From Blastocladiella britannica (lineage: Eukaryota; Blastocladiomycota; Blastocladiomycetes; Blastocladiales; Blastocladiaceae): a DNA stretch of 13,732 bases. This document shows, piece after piece, positions 1-9,650 of the stretch. Every line of letters begins with the position of its first letter. Positions within the stretch are counted from its first letter, which is position 1. The notes beneath the pieces are model-generated. The model did not search any database. It was given only the letters and a program-made list of their open reading frames with translations, and was not told the DNA's origin. The stretch spans positions 1 through 13,732 of the forward strand of contig MU625028.1 in assembly GCA_025349905.2 (NCBI GenBank), read 5' to 3'. Position numbers and translations under genes: made by a program.

Positions 1-148
1 GGCCTTTCCTTTTGGCGTGCCTGGTTAAGTTCAGGGTCGAGATCACGAGTTTCTGCTTTTCCGATGGATTTTTGGTTTGGTTGAATCAGATGTGCGAGAG
101 TACTGCGATGTGAGAAATCTCTTCAAATCGGCCAATAATATCGGAAAA

Positions 149-3100
149 ATGGAAGCCGACACCGCCAGGGACGAAGCCGTCCGCATCCGAGCGACGCAGG
201 CATGCGAGCCGTGCCGCCGCCTGCGCATCAAGTGCTCGGGCGCGCACCCGTGCCACCAGTGCGCCGCCCGCGCCAAGCCCAGCCAGTGTTACTACGCCGC
301 TCCCCGCAAACGCGGGCCCAAGACCGGATCGCGCCGGTCCGCATCGTCATCCTCGTCGTCCTCGCCCAGCGGTGCTGCCCCTGCCCCACCTCTGCTGTCA
401 AATGGTAGCAGTAGCACCCCGCTCGTCCTGCCCATGGTTGGTATCCCACCAACCCACCCTCTGTACCACCACCAGCAGCACTACCCGCAGCAGACCCGCT
501 CGCCTTCGGCACCGTGGTCCATTCCCCTCACTGCGCCAATGCCGCCGTGCTCTCCGTCCATGGGTGCCGGCACCGGGTCCTTGGCCACCTCGCCCTTTGC
601 TCCAACTGTTGCCGCTGACTCTGAGCATCATCCCGATTCCCCTGGCATTGGCACACCACCTGGTCCCACTGGGAACGGGAGTAGTAACAATGGTCTTACG
701 CACCATTCTGACCCGTCACCCATGTCTCCGTCCTCGCCCAGCAGCCTTGCCGCCGCCATGGGTGCCACAGCCGCCAGTAGCGCCGCAAATGACTCGACCG
801 CTGCTAACACCACCCCCAATGGCGGAAGCAACACCAGCACGGCCGCGGCAGTGGCAGTGGCGGCCGCCCGCGATGCGATGGCGCGGTCCCGTGAACCGAC
901 GCGCGACGAGGTCGCCGACTTGGCCGACACGTTCTCAGTGATGGTTTCGCTGGACATTCACGGCCGCACCAGCGGCGTGTACTCGCTAGGCGACTCATCG
1001 GGCATACACTTGATCCGCAAAGTGTCGCGCCGCGCCGTCACGGGTCCCAACGGCGGGTATGTCAATGCGGCGTTCCAGCTGGTCGACGAGCTGGCGGTCC
1101 CGCGGTACATGGCCAAATTCTTACGGACCTGGCCGACGTTCGCGGACCACGGACTCGTGGATATGCTAGTCGAGTACTACTACGCGGAACTGCACTCGTG
1201 GCTGCCGTTCTTGCCCCGGTCGTGGATCGAGGGCCAGCTCGATACCGTGCGCGTGTTCCGCGATGCGGCCGCGCGCGGGTGCGATCCACCACCGGAACCG
1301 TCCGGGGCGCCGGCACGGCCGCCGAACCTGTTGCTTGTCAATTCGTTCTTGACGTATGCCAGTGTACGTTGTGTCTTTTTTTTTCCGTATTCACACGGGC
1401 TGACTTCATTTTTTTAATAGACCATGTTTGAGCGCCATTATAAGCTCGTCGAGCGACATTCGGGCGGCCTCAGGGCACCACCCGGCATGCCGCAGTTCCC
1501 CGTATCGCGAGCACTGGCGTTCCATGCCAAGCGCGAACTGGCGCTGCATCTCGAGGCGTGCTCGACGTCGATTGAGGCAGTGCAGGCGTGTCTGCTGCTC
1601 ACACTAGTGGACACGTCGCTGATTGTGGCCAATCCGTGGCTGATGGGTGGCATGGCTGTGCGCATTGCATTGGAGCTGGGGTTGCACCAGGCCCACATGT
1701 TTCGACACCTTGGGGTATACATCACAGTTTTTACTCTTTGGGCGATCTTTCTGCTGATATGAAAACATGAAAAAAATAGGGCGACGCTCGACACGTGGTG
1801 GGCGACCTGGTGGTGTACACCAAGACGTGGATTGCGGTGTACACGATCGAGCAGACTTACTCGACCATGTTTGGCCGGCCGTCGATCGCGTCATCGGGCG
1901 AAGTGCATCTGAGCATTGACTTGGCCATGGACACGCCCGAGAACCGGCTCATGTTCCCGCACGCCGAGCTCGAGCCCATGGACTCGCCTTTTATTTGGTT
2001 TGCCAAGCTGATGGACATTGCTGGCAGGGTACTTGTTATATTTCTTTGTTTAAGGTGTGAGATACTGACTCTTGGACTGTTGGACAGACGACACGGTTGA
2101 TTAACGACTACTACCATCGCCGCCGGGTACGCACATGGATGAACCGATTTCAATTCACAGATTCAGTCACTTACCATGTCATCCACTTAGCTTCAAGATA
2201 CGCTCCCAGAACTGCACGCGATGCTAATTGGGTTCCAAGAATCGCTTCCCGAATCGCTCAAGTACGCGCCGCGGGCGGATGGATCGAGGCCCAGTATTCA
2301 AGTGGCCGCGATTCACATTGCTTTTTACTCTGCGGTGCTCTCGCTCTACCGAGTACGATTTATCATCTCTCCTCATATTAAGTTGGTGTTCTAACAATGG
2401 TGGTGCAACCCAAATATACAGCCATTTCTGGCAAGTCCGTACCTGCGCAGCGACGGCGAGTTGCAGGCGCAGTATATTGAGATTGTGCAGCAATGCGTGA
2501 TTGCGATCCCGACCATCTTGCTCGAGCAAAAGGACCAGCTTGGAAAGTACCCGTTCGATGTCTCCCAAGATCGTATGTATTCCTTCTTTTTTATTGCACT
2601 ATCTGACGGGCGAACTCACCAACCATTCCAAAAACAAGTGCTCTACATCCAAGCCGGCCTCGTGGCTATGTTCGAAGAGTCCCGTACTCTCGAGCGCCGC
2701 CGCGTGGTCCTCTCTGTCCTGCAAATGTGTGCGCGCATCACCGAAATCATTGCCCAGCATTTACCTGACTGGGCGGGGATGATGCGGCTGCACACCACAG
2801 AGTTCATTCAACAGGTCGCTGACGGCGGGGACGCCATGATCGATGACTTGCAGCACGACATGATGGTCACGATTGCCCGAATCGTCGGGGCCGAAAAAGC
2901 GGCCATCACCGCGTGTGGGGGGGACGACCGCGGAGTCGAGTTGATGCGCGTGCGCGAGGCTGCGGACGCGACGGTCGTGGAGCTCCGGCGCGTGGTCGGG
3001 GATCCGGCGGCCCGCGCTGCTGTTGCGGCCGCGGCTGCTTTGGCTTCGCCGTCGGGTGGGGGGTTGGCGGCAGCCGTGGGGCCGGTGGGCGTTCCGACGA

Positions 3101-3702
3101 GGCTGTTGCCGCCCGATCTGTTTCCATCCGCCCCTACAGCGGCCGCGGCAGCCCCACCACCGCCGCCACCACCGCAGCAGCAGCAGCAGCAGTACATGCC
3201 ACCGCCACCATCGTCGTCGTGGCCGCCACAACAGCAACAACCGCTGGAAGCTCCCGCTCTTCCATTAGACCTGGCCGCATTCCTCATGCACCCGACCTCG
3301 GCAACCGACTTACCCTCCATACTCCCCATGGCAACGCTGGCGCTGCCCATGTTCCCCGCCGACCTGTTTGACGTGAACGCTGCCGCGCTCCCGCACACCC
3401 CAGCGCCGCCGCATCCACCACCGCCGTCGTTGCCGTACCTCCCGCCCGGATCATCGACATCGAGCCTTTACTCGGTTCTATCGGCTGGTTCTTCGGTGGC
3501 TGCGGGTGGTGGGCCTGGGGGGATGTATGATTTCGGGACTTGGAGCGGGGCGGGGATGCAGCAGCAACAGTTCCAGCAGCCGCAGCAACAGCAACAGCAG
3601 CAGCAGTACCAACCAACCCCGCCATCGCCGTACCGCAGCATGGGTCACGCGGTACCCGCCGGCCACTGGCCATTCTTTGCACAGTTTGGAGGCAACCCAT
3701 AA
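149..3702 (+). CDS. Zn2Cys6 (C6 zinc cluster) fungal transcription factor, 7 exons
   Basis: Probable nuclear DNA-binding regulator, about 1057 aa; target genes unknown. Exons by hand: 149-1363, 1421-1714, 1780-2028, 2088-2126, 2191-2352, 2422-2572, 2639-3702. Introns are 57-69 nt with GT...AG ends; the first five are phase 0, the last phase 1. The start is the ATG at 149 (AAAATGG context); the open frame upstream has no ATG. Residues 19-47 form a C6 cluster, C-x2-C-x6-C-x5-C-x2-C-x8-C (C19, C22, C29, C35, C38, C47), followed by a basic RKRGPK segment. Residues about 55-250 are Ser/Pro/Ala-rich. From about 255 to 820 a helical fungal middle-homology region is recognisable, with motifs such as VEYYYAELHSWLPFLPRS, the 'GGMAVRIALELGLH' helix and a GRPS segment. 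The C-terminal 230 residues are Pro/Gln/Ala-rich with poly-Q, probably an activation region. RGPK after the cluster recalls sugar-utilisation regulators, but no specific orthologue can be named. Class sure; splice sites quite sure. Confidence 0.9.
3175..3606 (+). repeat. CAG/CAA poly-glutamine and poly-proline tracts in the transcription factor C terminus
   Basis: A run of CCN proline codons passes into six CAG codons at 3175-3192, then further Pro/Gln runs around 3223-3243. A second glutamine block of CAG and CAA codons, interrupted by a few residues, lies at 3559-3606. The coding frame stays open throughout, so these are coding low-complexity repeats. They are likely to vary in length between strains. 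Confidence 0.8.
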
Positions 3703-3709
3703 CCGATCG

Positions 3710-3715
3710 AATAAA
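3710..3715 (+). terminator. AATAAA polyadenylation signal of the transcription factor gene
   Basis: A perfect AATAAA begins 8 nt after the TAA stop at 3700-3702, followed by AT-rich sequence. If used, the 3' UTR is very short, which suits the 146 bp gap to the convergent kinase gene. No AATAAA was seen for the kinase on the opposite strand in this gap. Confidence 0.55.
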
Positions 3716-3848
3716 AGTATGAGATTATATATTTGTAACTATTTCAAGGATCGATACGACGCGTGGCGGGGGGGGAGTATTGTTGGTGGGGAAGCAAAAC
3801 GAAGAAAAGAAATAGACACACGCCCAAACGAGAGAATAATAATGCAAA

Positions 3849-6682
3849 TCACATGTGGTGTAGGAGATCCTTGAACGCGGCCTCGATCTTGGACAGCCCG
3901 CCCTTGGCGTGCCCACTGGGACTGGCGCTGCGGTGGTGCTGCGACGTTGAGGATGCCGATCCGGACCGTTGCGTCCGTGGCTGCTCGGGACCGGCCGCTG
4001 CCGCCGCCGCCGCGGGAGGGGATGTGGACGATGCGGAACCGGACGTCGTCGCCTGGCCGTGGTGGCCATGGTGTAGGTGGTGGAGATGCTGCGGCTGCTC
4101 CTGCTTTTGCTGCTGCTGCTGCGGCTGTGGCGCGATCACGGTGGACATGGACATGGACGATTCCGACGGCGCAATCGAGGCCACGCTGGCCATAGATCCA
4201 GCAGCCATAGAGGCCGAGAGCCCGGCGCTGGGAGGCGGCGGAGACGAGCCGGCAAGACTGCGGGTGGATGCGCCTGACGCCGAGTCCACCAGACTGTGCG
4301 TGCGGCCATTGGCGGATCCCGTGGACGCTGCTGCTGCTGCTGCTGCGGCTGCGGTCGCGTGCGGTAGTGCGAAGCATGGTGCGGTGGTGGGAAGCACGGT
4401 CGCCGACGCCGACCGTGGCCGCACCGGAGGGGTTGCCGCGACCGCCGTGAGCCGGTCAGCCGTGACCTGGCGCTTGATGATCGCCGGCGCGGCCGCCGCA
4501 GCCGAAACTGGCGGCACGTCCTCCGGAATCGGCGGAATCGGGGGCACCGCTGACGCCAAGGCCGCCGCCGCTGATGCCGCTGCCGCTGCCGCCGATGTGG
4601 TAGTGTGACCGGCCGCCGATGAGTTGGCGCGCGACCGTGGCGGCGAGGACGACGATGCGGGCTTGCCCGAGTAGTGCGAGTGCGACGGCGCGACCGTGGG
4701 CCGCCGGTCCATGCCCGCGGGCAAATCCGATCCGTAGTCGCGGGCCTCAAAGCACGTATCGATCGCGGCGAACCATGGGTCGGCCACCACGTCCTTGATG
4801 GTTGCGCGTTTCTTTGGGTTGGGTTCCAGGATCTTGTACATCAGATCGCGACATCCCTCGGGCAGCCGGTCAATGGCCTCAAAGTCGCGTTGCCGGTGCT
4901 TCAGGTAGAACGCGAAATTGGGGTCGTCCTTGGTCGCGTGGCGCCAGGGGATCCCAGAGTACACCATTGCGTAGTACACGATACCGCACGCCCTGCAGAA
5001 CATACACACGCACACAATGTTCAGCTTCCCTCCCCAAACTCATAAAATGTAAAAGAAATGAGGACTTACCAGACATCCACCTCGCGCGCATCGTACGACT
5101 GGCCGTCAAACTCTTCGGGGGCAATGTAAGGCTCTAAAAACGAAAGGCTCGGGTGTATCAGCAAACCTGTTCAAAAAATAATAATAATAATAATAAAGGG
5201 AAAACGCATACCAGAACCGCAGATCCCCTCCGACATGTGGGCCTCGTTCTCCCAGCAAATCTTGAACACGGTCGAGACGCCGAAATCGGTAATCTTGAGG
5301 TGTCCCTCGTCGTCCATGAGCAAGTTCTCGGGCTTGATATCGCGGTGCGCGACACCATTGTCGTGCAAGTACGACACGCCCATGATCAGCTGCTTGAAGC
5401 AGCAATCAATCTCGGCCCGCGACATTTTCCCGCCCTTGATCACCGAGTACAGGTCCCCGCCGGAACAGTACTCCATGACCTCGCACCAGTGCTGGTTCTC
5501 GTCCTGAATCAGGTCCAACGTTTCGACCACGTTGATGTGCCGCAGCGACGACGAGATACAGAACTCGGACGTAAGTTTCTTGATGTACTCCTTCTCGGAC
5601 TCGTTCTTGCGGCGGCGCCGGAACTCCTTGACCGCGTACACGCGCTCCTCCATGGTGCCGTCGCACGCCATGATCGGCTTGTGCACCAGCCGCACCACCG
5701 CCGTCGCGCCCTTGCCAATGTACGACTTGTCGCACACGCCGTACTTGTCGAGCAGCGACGGGTCCTTGGACGACGACGGCGACGATCCGTCCTTACCATT
5801 GGCAGAGCCGTGGTGGTCGCCCGACTTGGACCGGCCCAGCGACAGCGTGCGCGATTTCAGCGACATCATGGCCTCCTTGAACGAGTTCTTGCGCTCCATG
5901 GTGGGCGCGCGGGGCGGACTGGCGCCGTGGGTCATCGACTCGCCCGACGGCGACAGCAGCGGGGACGGCGGGCCACCGCCCGCACCGGGGTCACTGTGCG
6001 CGTATCCCATGGGCATAGACGGCGACAGCGGGCCGCCGTACGACACGTGCTGCTGCTGCTGGTGCATCTGCGACGGGGTCAAGCGAGGTGACGCGGGCGG
6101 CGTCGACGACTGGCTCGCGGGAGACCGGGGAGACCCACGGCCCGAGGGCGACCGCGTACGTGTTCCCGAAGATGATGCGGTTCCGTTGGCGGCGGTTCCG
6201 TGGTGGTGGTGGTGGCCCGAGGCCTTGGCCACCGCCTCTTTCGCCGACTCTTTAATCTTGTGAATGAACGACAACTTGCGGCGCGCTTCCGGCGCCGACC
6301 CGACCAACTGGCCGACCGAATGTAGGCTCGGGGAGCGCGGCGGCGACGGCGTTTCGCGGGCAGCATGACCGGATGGTGACAATGATGCCGGAGCCGGAGC
6401 GGCAATGGCGCGCGGCGACGCGTGCAGTGAGGCGGAAGTCGAGGTGGGTGCCGAAGAAGTTGCTGCAACCAAGCCGCCGGCATGCGCGCTGCCGACCGGT
6501 GGTGGTGGTGGGACTGCCGCGGCGGCAGCGCCAAGTGGCGGAACGGCGGCATCCAGCGCGGCAAGAGCGGATGACGGCGTCACGGGCGAGAGCATAAAGA
6601 TGGGGGTTTCTTGCTGCTGGTCCAGCATTGGAAATGCGGTGGGCACGACAATAGGGGCCGGAGTAGAGGCGGTCGAAAGCAT
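3849..6682 (-). CDS. HAL4/SAT4 (halotolerance)-type serine/threonine protein kinase, 3 exons
   Basis: Predicted 892 aa kinase; yeast relatives regulate potassium/ion and nutrient transporters at the plasma membrane. Exons on the minus strand: 6682-5212, 5133-5070, 4992-3849; introns of 78 nt (GTATGC...TTTTTAG) and 77 nt (GTAAGT...CTGCAG). The start is the first in-frame ATG, 6682-6680. Residues 1-311 are low complexity. The catalytic domain is about 316-586: glycine loop GKGATAV (323-329), catalytic Lys K352 in VYAVKEFRRR, alpha-C Glu E373 in LTSEFCISSSL, HRD 446-448 in HRDIKPENLL, DFG 466-468, and CGSEPYIAPEEF with APE at 495-497. LTSEFCISSSL and VMEYCSGGDL are hallmarks of the HAL4/HAL5/HRK1 family. 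Splicing at both introns exactly restores SEPYIAPEEF and DVWACG. A 300-residue Ala/Ser/Gln/His-rich tail ends in a helix-like segment, KIEAAFKDLLHHM. All catalytic residues are present, so it should be active. Which family member it equals cannot be decided. Confidence 0.93.
4088..4130 (-). repeat. Coding poly-glutamine tract in the kinase tail
   Basis: GCTGCTG-type trinucleotide runs on the plus strand encode a Gln-rich stretch on the minus strand (QPQQQQQKQEQPQ), directly followed by a His-rich stretch (HLHHLHHGHHG). Other GCN runs near 4328-4365 and 4480-4605 encode poly-alanine. These are coding low-complexity repeats outside the catalytic domain. Confidence 0.7.
5177..5196. repeat. (AAT)n microsatellite inside the first kinase intron
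   Basis: Six to seven AAT/TAA units lie in the 78 nt intron at 5134-5211. On the coding (minus) strand they read TTA/ATT. They precede a possible but unused acceptor (AACAG near 5166) and lie 40 nt upstream of the acceptor that restores the kinase motif. As intronic sequence they do not affect the protein. Confidence 0.75.
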
Positions 6683-8062
6683 TTTTTGGTAATTGTGAGG
6701 TAGGGTAGGTATCTGCAAGGTATGGTTATAGTGTGAGTTGTAGTGTAGTGTGGGAGGTCCTCACGGTAAAGAGAATGCAGAGTTTATGAAGAAGTGAGAA
6801 AAAACACGAACCAAGTCAGACGTTGGTCAACAAGAACAAAGGACGAAGGAAGAAGAACGAAAAGCTGAATAATGTTGTTAGAGCGGGCAGCGCACGACCA
6901 CGGACGGAAGGGTAGTCGGAGCTGTCATCGGCGGTGGTGGTGGTTTGCGGTGAGATTTCTTCTAACGGGGTGTGGATCCAAAAGTGGGCCACTGCCTGTC
7001 TTTTTTCAATTACATACCAAAAATACAACGCGTCACAGGCAGCAGCAGCTGGCAATGGACGGAAGAGGGGACGGCGGCAGGGAGCGTGCAGGGGGAGTTG
7101 GAGTCGGAGTTGCTGCAGCTCACTTTCATAAGGCGATGTTTGTTTCTGTTGTTGTGGAGTCGCGCGAATGGACGACTTTTCTTTGATGGTTGGCCAGTGA
7201 AGGGATCTCTTGGGTCCTCTTGTCTCTGTTTCCTGCCGAATACCGAATACCGGAGGGGAAAAGAATGTTACTCGGCGGCGCGTCGTTGTCGTGCGTTCGG
7301 TTGCAGATAGGGATAGGGATTTTTCAGTGGGGTCCTTGCGCTTGATGCAATTGGCTGGCGTTTTTTTGTGGAGGGGAGGGACCTCTGCTCACGTTTTTTT
7401 CCGTTTTGTTTTTCGATTGTGCCGCATTTCCCAATTGTTCCCATGCTCCCATACCGATCCTGCACAACTCGCCAAAATGCTCGGACTGGCGGCTGCGACG
7501 CCGCCAGCCAAGCTTAGGCACGGTCATAACCTTGGAGCTTGCTCTGCTTCAGCAAAATCTGAAAATGGCATGAGTTACCGGCGACACCAGGGTGGGCAGT
7601 TAACCCTCGGACTCCACCATTCTGACGGGGCAGGATCCAACCGTCCCCAAACTGCAGTATCGTTGGATCCAACTCACATCGAACTTTACAAGCGTCCCCT
7701 ATTTGAAATCACCGACTTTCACCTCAATTAACTAAATCAGCGCGTCTAAATTTTCGAGTCCTCAATGGACCGCAGCGGTCTCAGAAAAAAAATCTGCCGT
7801 CGCCATCCAAACCCAAGGCCATCGGCACAGAAAAAAAAATTCCTGCACTCTCTTCCGAGCAACTTCCAAGGTCCATGAGTATTGAATAACCACGTTGACT
7901 CTGATACATGTGCCGGTGGTGACAAACTGGACCCCAAAGGTGTGCCCTTGATCTCGTATATTTTGTGAGACGTGGTCTGGAGTTGTGGGCTATTGTTGTG
8001 ATGTCTTCCCATGGTAAGTTGGCATCACATACTTTTTTCAGAACGCTCTTCCATAAAATATT
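6683..8062. promoter_or_regulatory. Divergent intergenic region between the kinase and PEX7
   Basis: This is 1380 bp between two start codons, by far the longest gene-free stretch of the window. It is less GC-rich than its flanks, with many T/A homopolymer runs, as expected of 5' leaders and promoters. Five AGGGG/CCCCT pentamers, the core of yeast stress-response elements, occur at 7066-7070, 7090-7094, 7254-7258, 7372-7376 and 7696-7700. This is only modestly above chance. Open frames here are short and lack recognisable domains; the longest with an ATG is 84 codons at 7477-7731. No tRNA B-box or other known RNA signature was seen. A TATA-like AAATATT sits just before the PEX7 ATG. Confidence 0.5.
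7633..7673. repeat. Repeated GGATCCAAC with a 12-bp palindrome
   Basis: GGATCCAAC occurs at 7633-7641 and again at 7665-7673, 32 bp apart. The second copy is the right part of a perfect 12-bp palindrome, GTTGGATCCAAC, at 7662-7673. It lies about 390 bp upstream of the PEX7 start codon. It could be a dimeric-factor binding site or chance; nothing else in the sequence decides. Confidence 0.4.
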
Positions 8063-9157
8063 ATGGCCGCACCACCACACAGACCGCCACCACAAGGCCC
8101 GCCCCCGCTCGCGCACCAGCGCCTACCCGGGTTCCAAGGGTACAGCGCGCGCTTCTCGCCGTTTTTCGAGTCCAAGCTCGCCGTTGCGTCCGCGGCTAAC
8201 TACGGCATCGTCGGCAATGGTCGGCTGTGGATCCTGGACTTGGCGACACAACCGGGCGCGGCCGTTCCCGACCGGTACTTTGACACGCAGGACGGGCTGT
8301 ACGATGTGGCGTGGAGCGAGCAGCACGAGCGGCAGCTGGTGACGGCGTCGGGCGATGGGTCCCTCAAGCTGTGGGACTCTGCGCTGCGCGATCCGCACCC
8401 GGTCATGCACTGGCAGGAGCACGGGCGCGAGGTGTTTTCGGTGTCGTGGAACATGGTCACCAAGGACTCGTTTGTGTCGGCGAGCTGGGACCGCACCATC
8501 AAGCTGGTATGTCATGGACTCGTATATTCGTGACCAAGGACTTATACATGTTGTATACAGTGGAACCCGGCACACCAGACATCGCTGCTGACATTGGCCG
8601 GCCACGCCGACTGCGTGTACGCGGCCGTGCACCATCCACGTCAAGCGACGCTCGTGGCGTCCGGGTCCGCCGACCGCACGTTGCGGCTATGGGACACGCG
8701 GAACGGCACCAATGTTGCCACCGCGGCCTTTGCGCACGCGCACGACGTTCTATCTCTCGACTGGGACAAGTACCGCCCGACGGTGCTGTACTCTGGCTCG
8801 GCCGACAAGGACGTGAAGGTCTGGGACACGCGGCGGCTGGACGTGGCGGTGGCGACACTGGCCGGCCACGCGTTCCCGGTGCGCCGAGTGGCGGCGTGCC
8901 CGCACCGCGCTGGCCGGGTCGCGTCGGTCGGGTACGATATGACGGCGCGGGTCTGGGACACGGATCTGGCCGCTCTGCCGCCGGATCACTTGGGAAATGA
9001 GGCGATGGCGAACGTGGGCGCGATCCCTGCTGGCCAGGTGTGGCAGAGCGACGTGCACTCCGAGTTTGTGATGGGCGTCGATTGGGCCTTGTTTAGGCCC
9101 GGAGAGCTGGCCACCACCAGCTGGGACGGCACTGTGTGCGTGCATCGGATTCCTTGA
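8063..9157 (+). CDS. PEX7: PEX7, peroxisomal PTS2-signal import receptor (WD40), 2 exons
   Basis: Soluble receptor that binds the N-terminal PTS2 signal of matrix enzymes such as thiolase in the cytosol and docks them at the peroxisome with a co-receptor. Exons are 8063-8506 and 8561-9157; the 54 nt intron (GTATGT...ATACAG, phase 0) sits exactly between IKL and WNP of a WD repeat. The product is 346 aa, against about 320-375 for the family. Motifs collinear with known PEX7: an N-terminal segment GYSARFSPFFESKLAVASA followed by NYGIVGNGRLWILDL, then DGLYDVAWSE, SGDGSLKLWD, FVSASWDRTIKLW, ASGSADRTLRLWDTRNG, the LAGHAFPVRRV repeat and a final EFVMGVDWALF / TTSWDGTV repeat. The ATG at 8063 puts the conserved region 22 residues in, as expected. 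Its stop is only 76 bp from the stop of the convergent neighbour. No other peroxin gene is in the window. Confidence 0.95.
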
Positions 9158-9233
9158 CCAAATGAAAATGAAAAAAAAAAAGTTATGCAATCGAGGCCAG
9201 CTCGACAAATGTATTCACACGAAGCCACTTTTT

Positions 9234-9650
9234 TTACAAGAATGAGACCGCCATGCCCAGCACCGCACTGGTCATAACCACTCCTTGGGACACTTGGAAC
9301 GACGACGATGCACCCGAAACAGATGCCGCCTCGACTTGGTCTCCTCCCTTGGCGGCATTTCCGCCCGCGGCCGTGAACTGCGATGCGGCCGCCTTGACCG
9401 AGTTGTCAGCGCCGTGCGTGTCGGCCTGCAATCCGACGCCGGCGTTCTTGGCGGTGCCCCACAGCATCACCGACCCGGCCACTGCGTCCGGGTCGGGCGT
9501 TGCAACGGGTGCTGGAGGTGCGGGAGGTGCTTCAATGTCGGCAAGCCCGTTGTTGTTGGACCACACTTGCGCGTCGGCGGCCGCGGCGGCCGACAGAATC
9601 ACCATCGCGGTCGCGAGCAGGGAGAGGGGGAGGGATCGGACCGAAGGCAT
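9234..9650 (-). CDS. Small secreted, probably GPI-anchored surface protein
   Basis: Single-exon 138 aa protein of unknown function. The chosen ATG (9650-9648) directly starts a classic signal peptide: a short basic n-region (MPSVRSLP), a hydrophobic core LSLLATAMVILSAAAAA and likely cleavage after ADA27. The open frame extends upstream to another ATG, but that would bury the signal behind a Lys-rich stretch. The mature part is Ala/Gly/Pro/Thr-rich with no cysteine. It contains an N-terminal VWSNNNGLADIEAPPAPPAP segment and ends with small residues (SGASSS, 112-117) followed by a hydrophobic C-terminus from about 123 to 138 (VVMTSAVLGMAVSFL). That is the layout of a GPI-attachment signal. The pattern resembles the many lineage-specific small GPI proteins of fungi. 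It converges with PEX7 and diverges from the transporter by 243 bp. Alternative: a simple secreted or membrane-tethered protein. Confidence 0.75.
   Translation of the reverse strand: MPSVRSLPLSLLATAMVILSAAAAADAQVWSNNNGLADIEAPPAPPAPVATPDPDAVAGSVMLWGTAKNAGVGLQADTHGADNSVKAAASQFTAAGGNAAKGGDQVEAASVSGASSSFQVSQGVVMTSAVLGMAVSFL

Noticed and set aside
77..148. Upstream in-frame extension of the transcription factor
   Set aside because: The open frame reaches TTG at 77 but contains no ATG before 149; the ATG at 149 has a good context and leads directly to the zinc cluster.
2761..3398. Minus-strand frames of 159 and 196 codons opposite the transcription factor
   Set aside because: They are antisense shadows of Pro/Gln/Ala repeats (runs of Trp/Arg or Gly/Cys), with no recognisable domain.
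3763..4608. Plus-strand frame of 281 codons opposite the kinase tail
   Set aside because: Gly/Ala/Cys-rich shadow of the low-complexity minus-strand exon; the minus strand continues a verified kinase frame.
5153..6091. Long plus-strand frame (312 codons) opposite the kinase
   Set aside because: It is the antisense of the conserved kinase catalytic domain. Its translation is Arg/His/Val-rich without domains and it starts at a non-conserved ATG; it exists because the GC-rich coding strand lacks stops in antisense.
7210..7476. 5' extension of the 84-codon open frame to 173 codons
   Set aside because: The extension begins at TTG, contains low-complexity T-rich sequence and an internal weak Met, and shows no signal of coding; only the ATG at 7477 deserves mention.
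8123..8644. Minus-strand frame of 173 codons across PEX7
   Set aside because: Overlaps the conserved WD40 exons in antisense and has no family resemblance.
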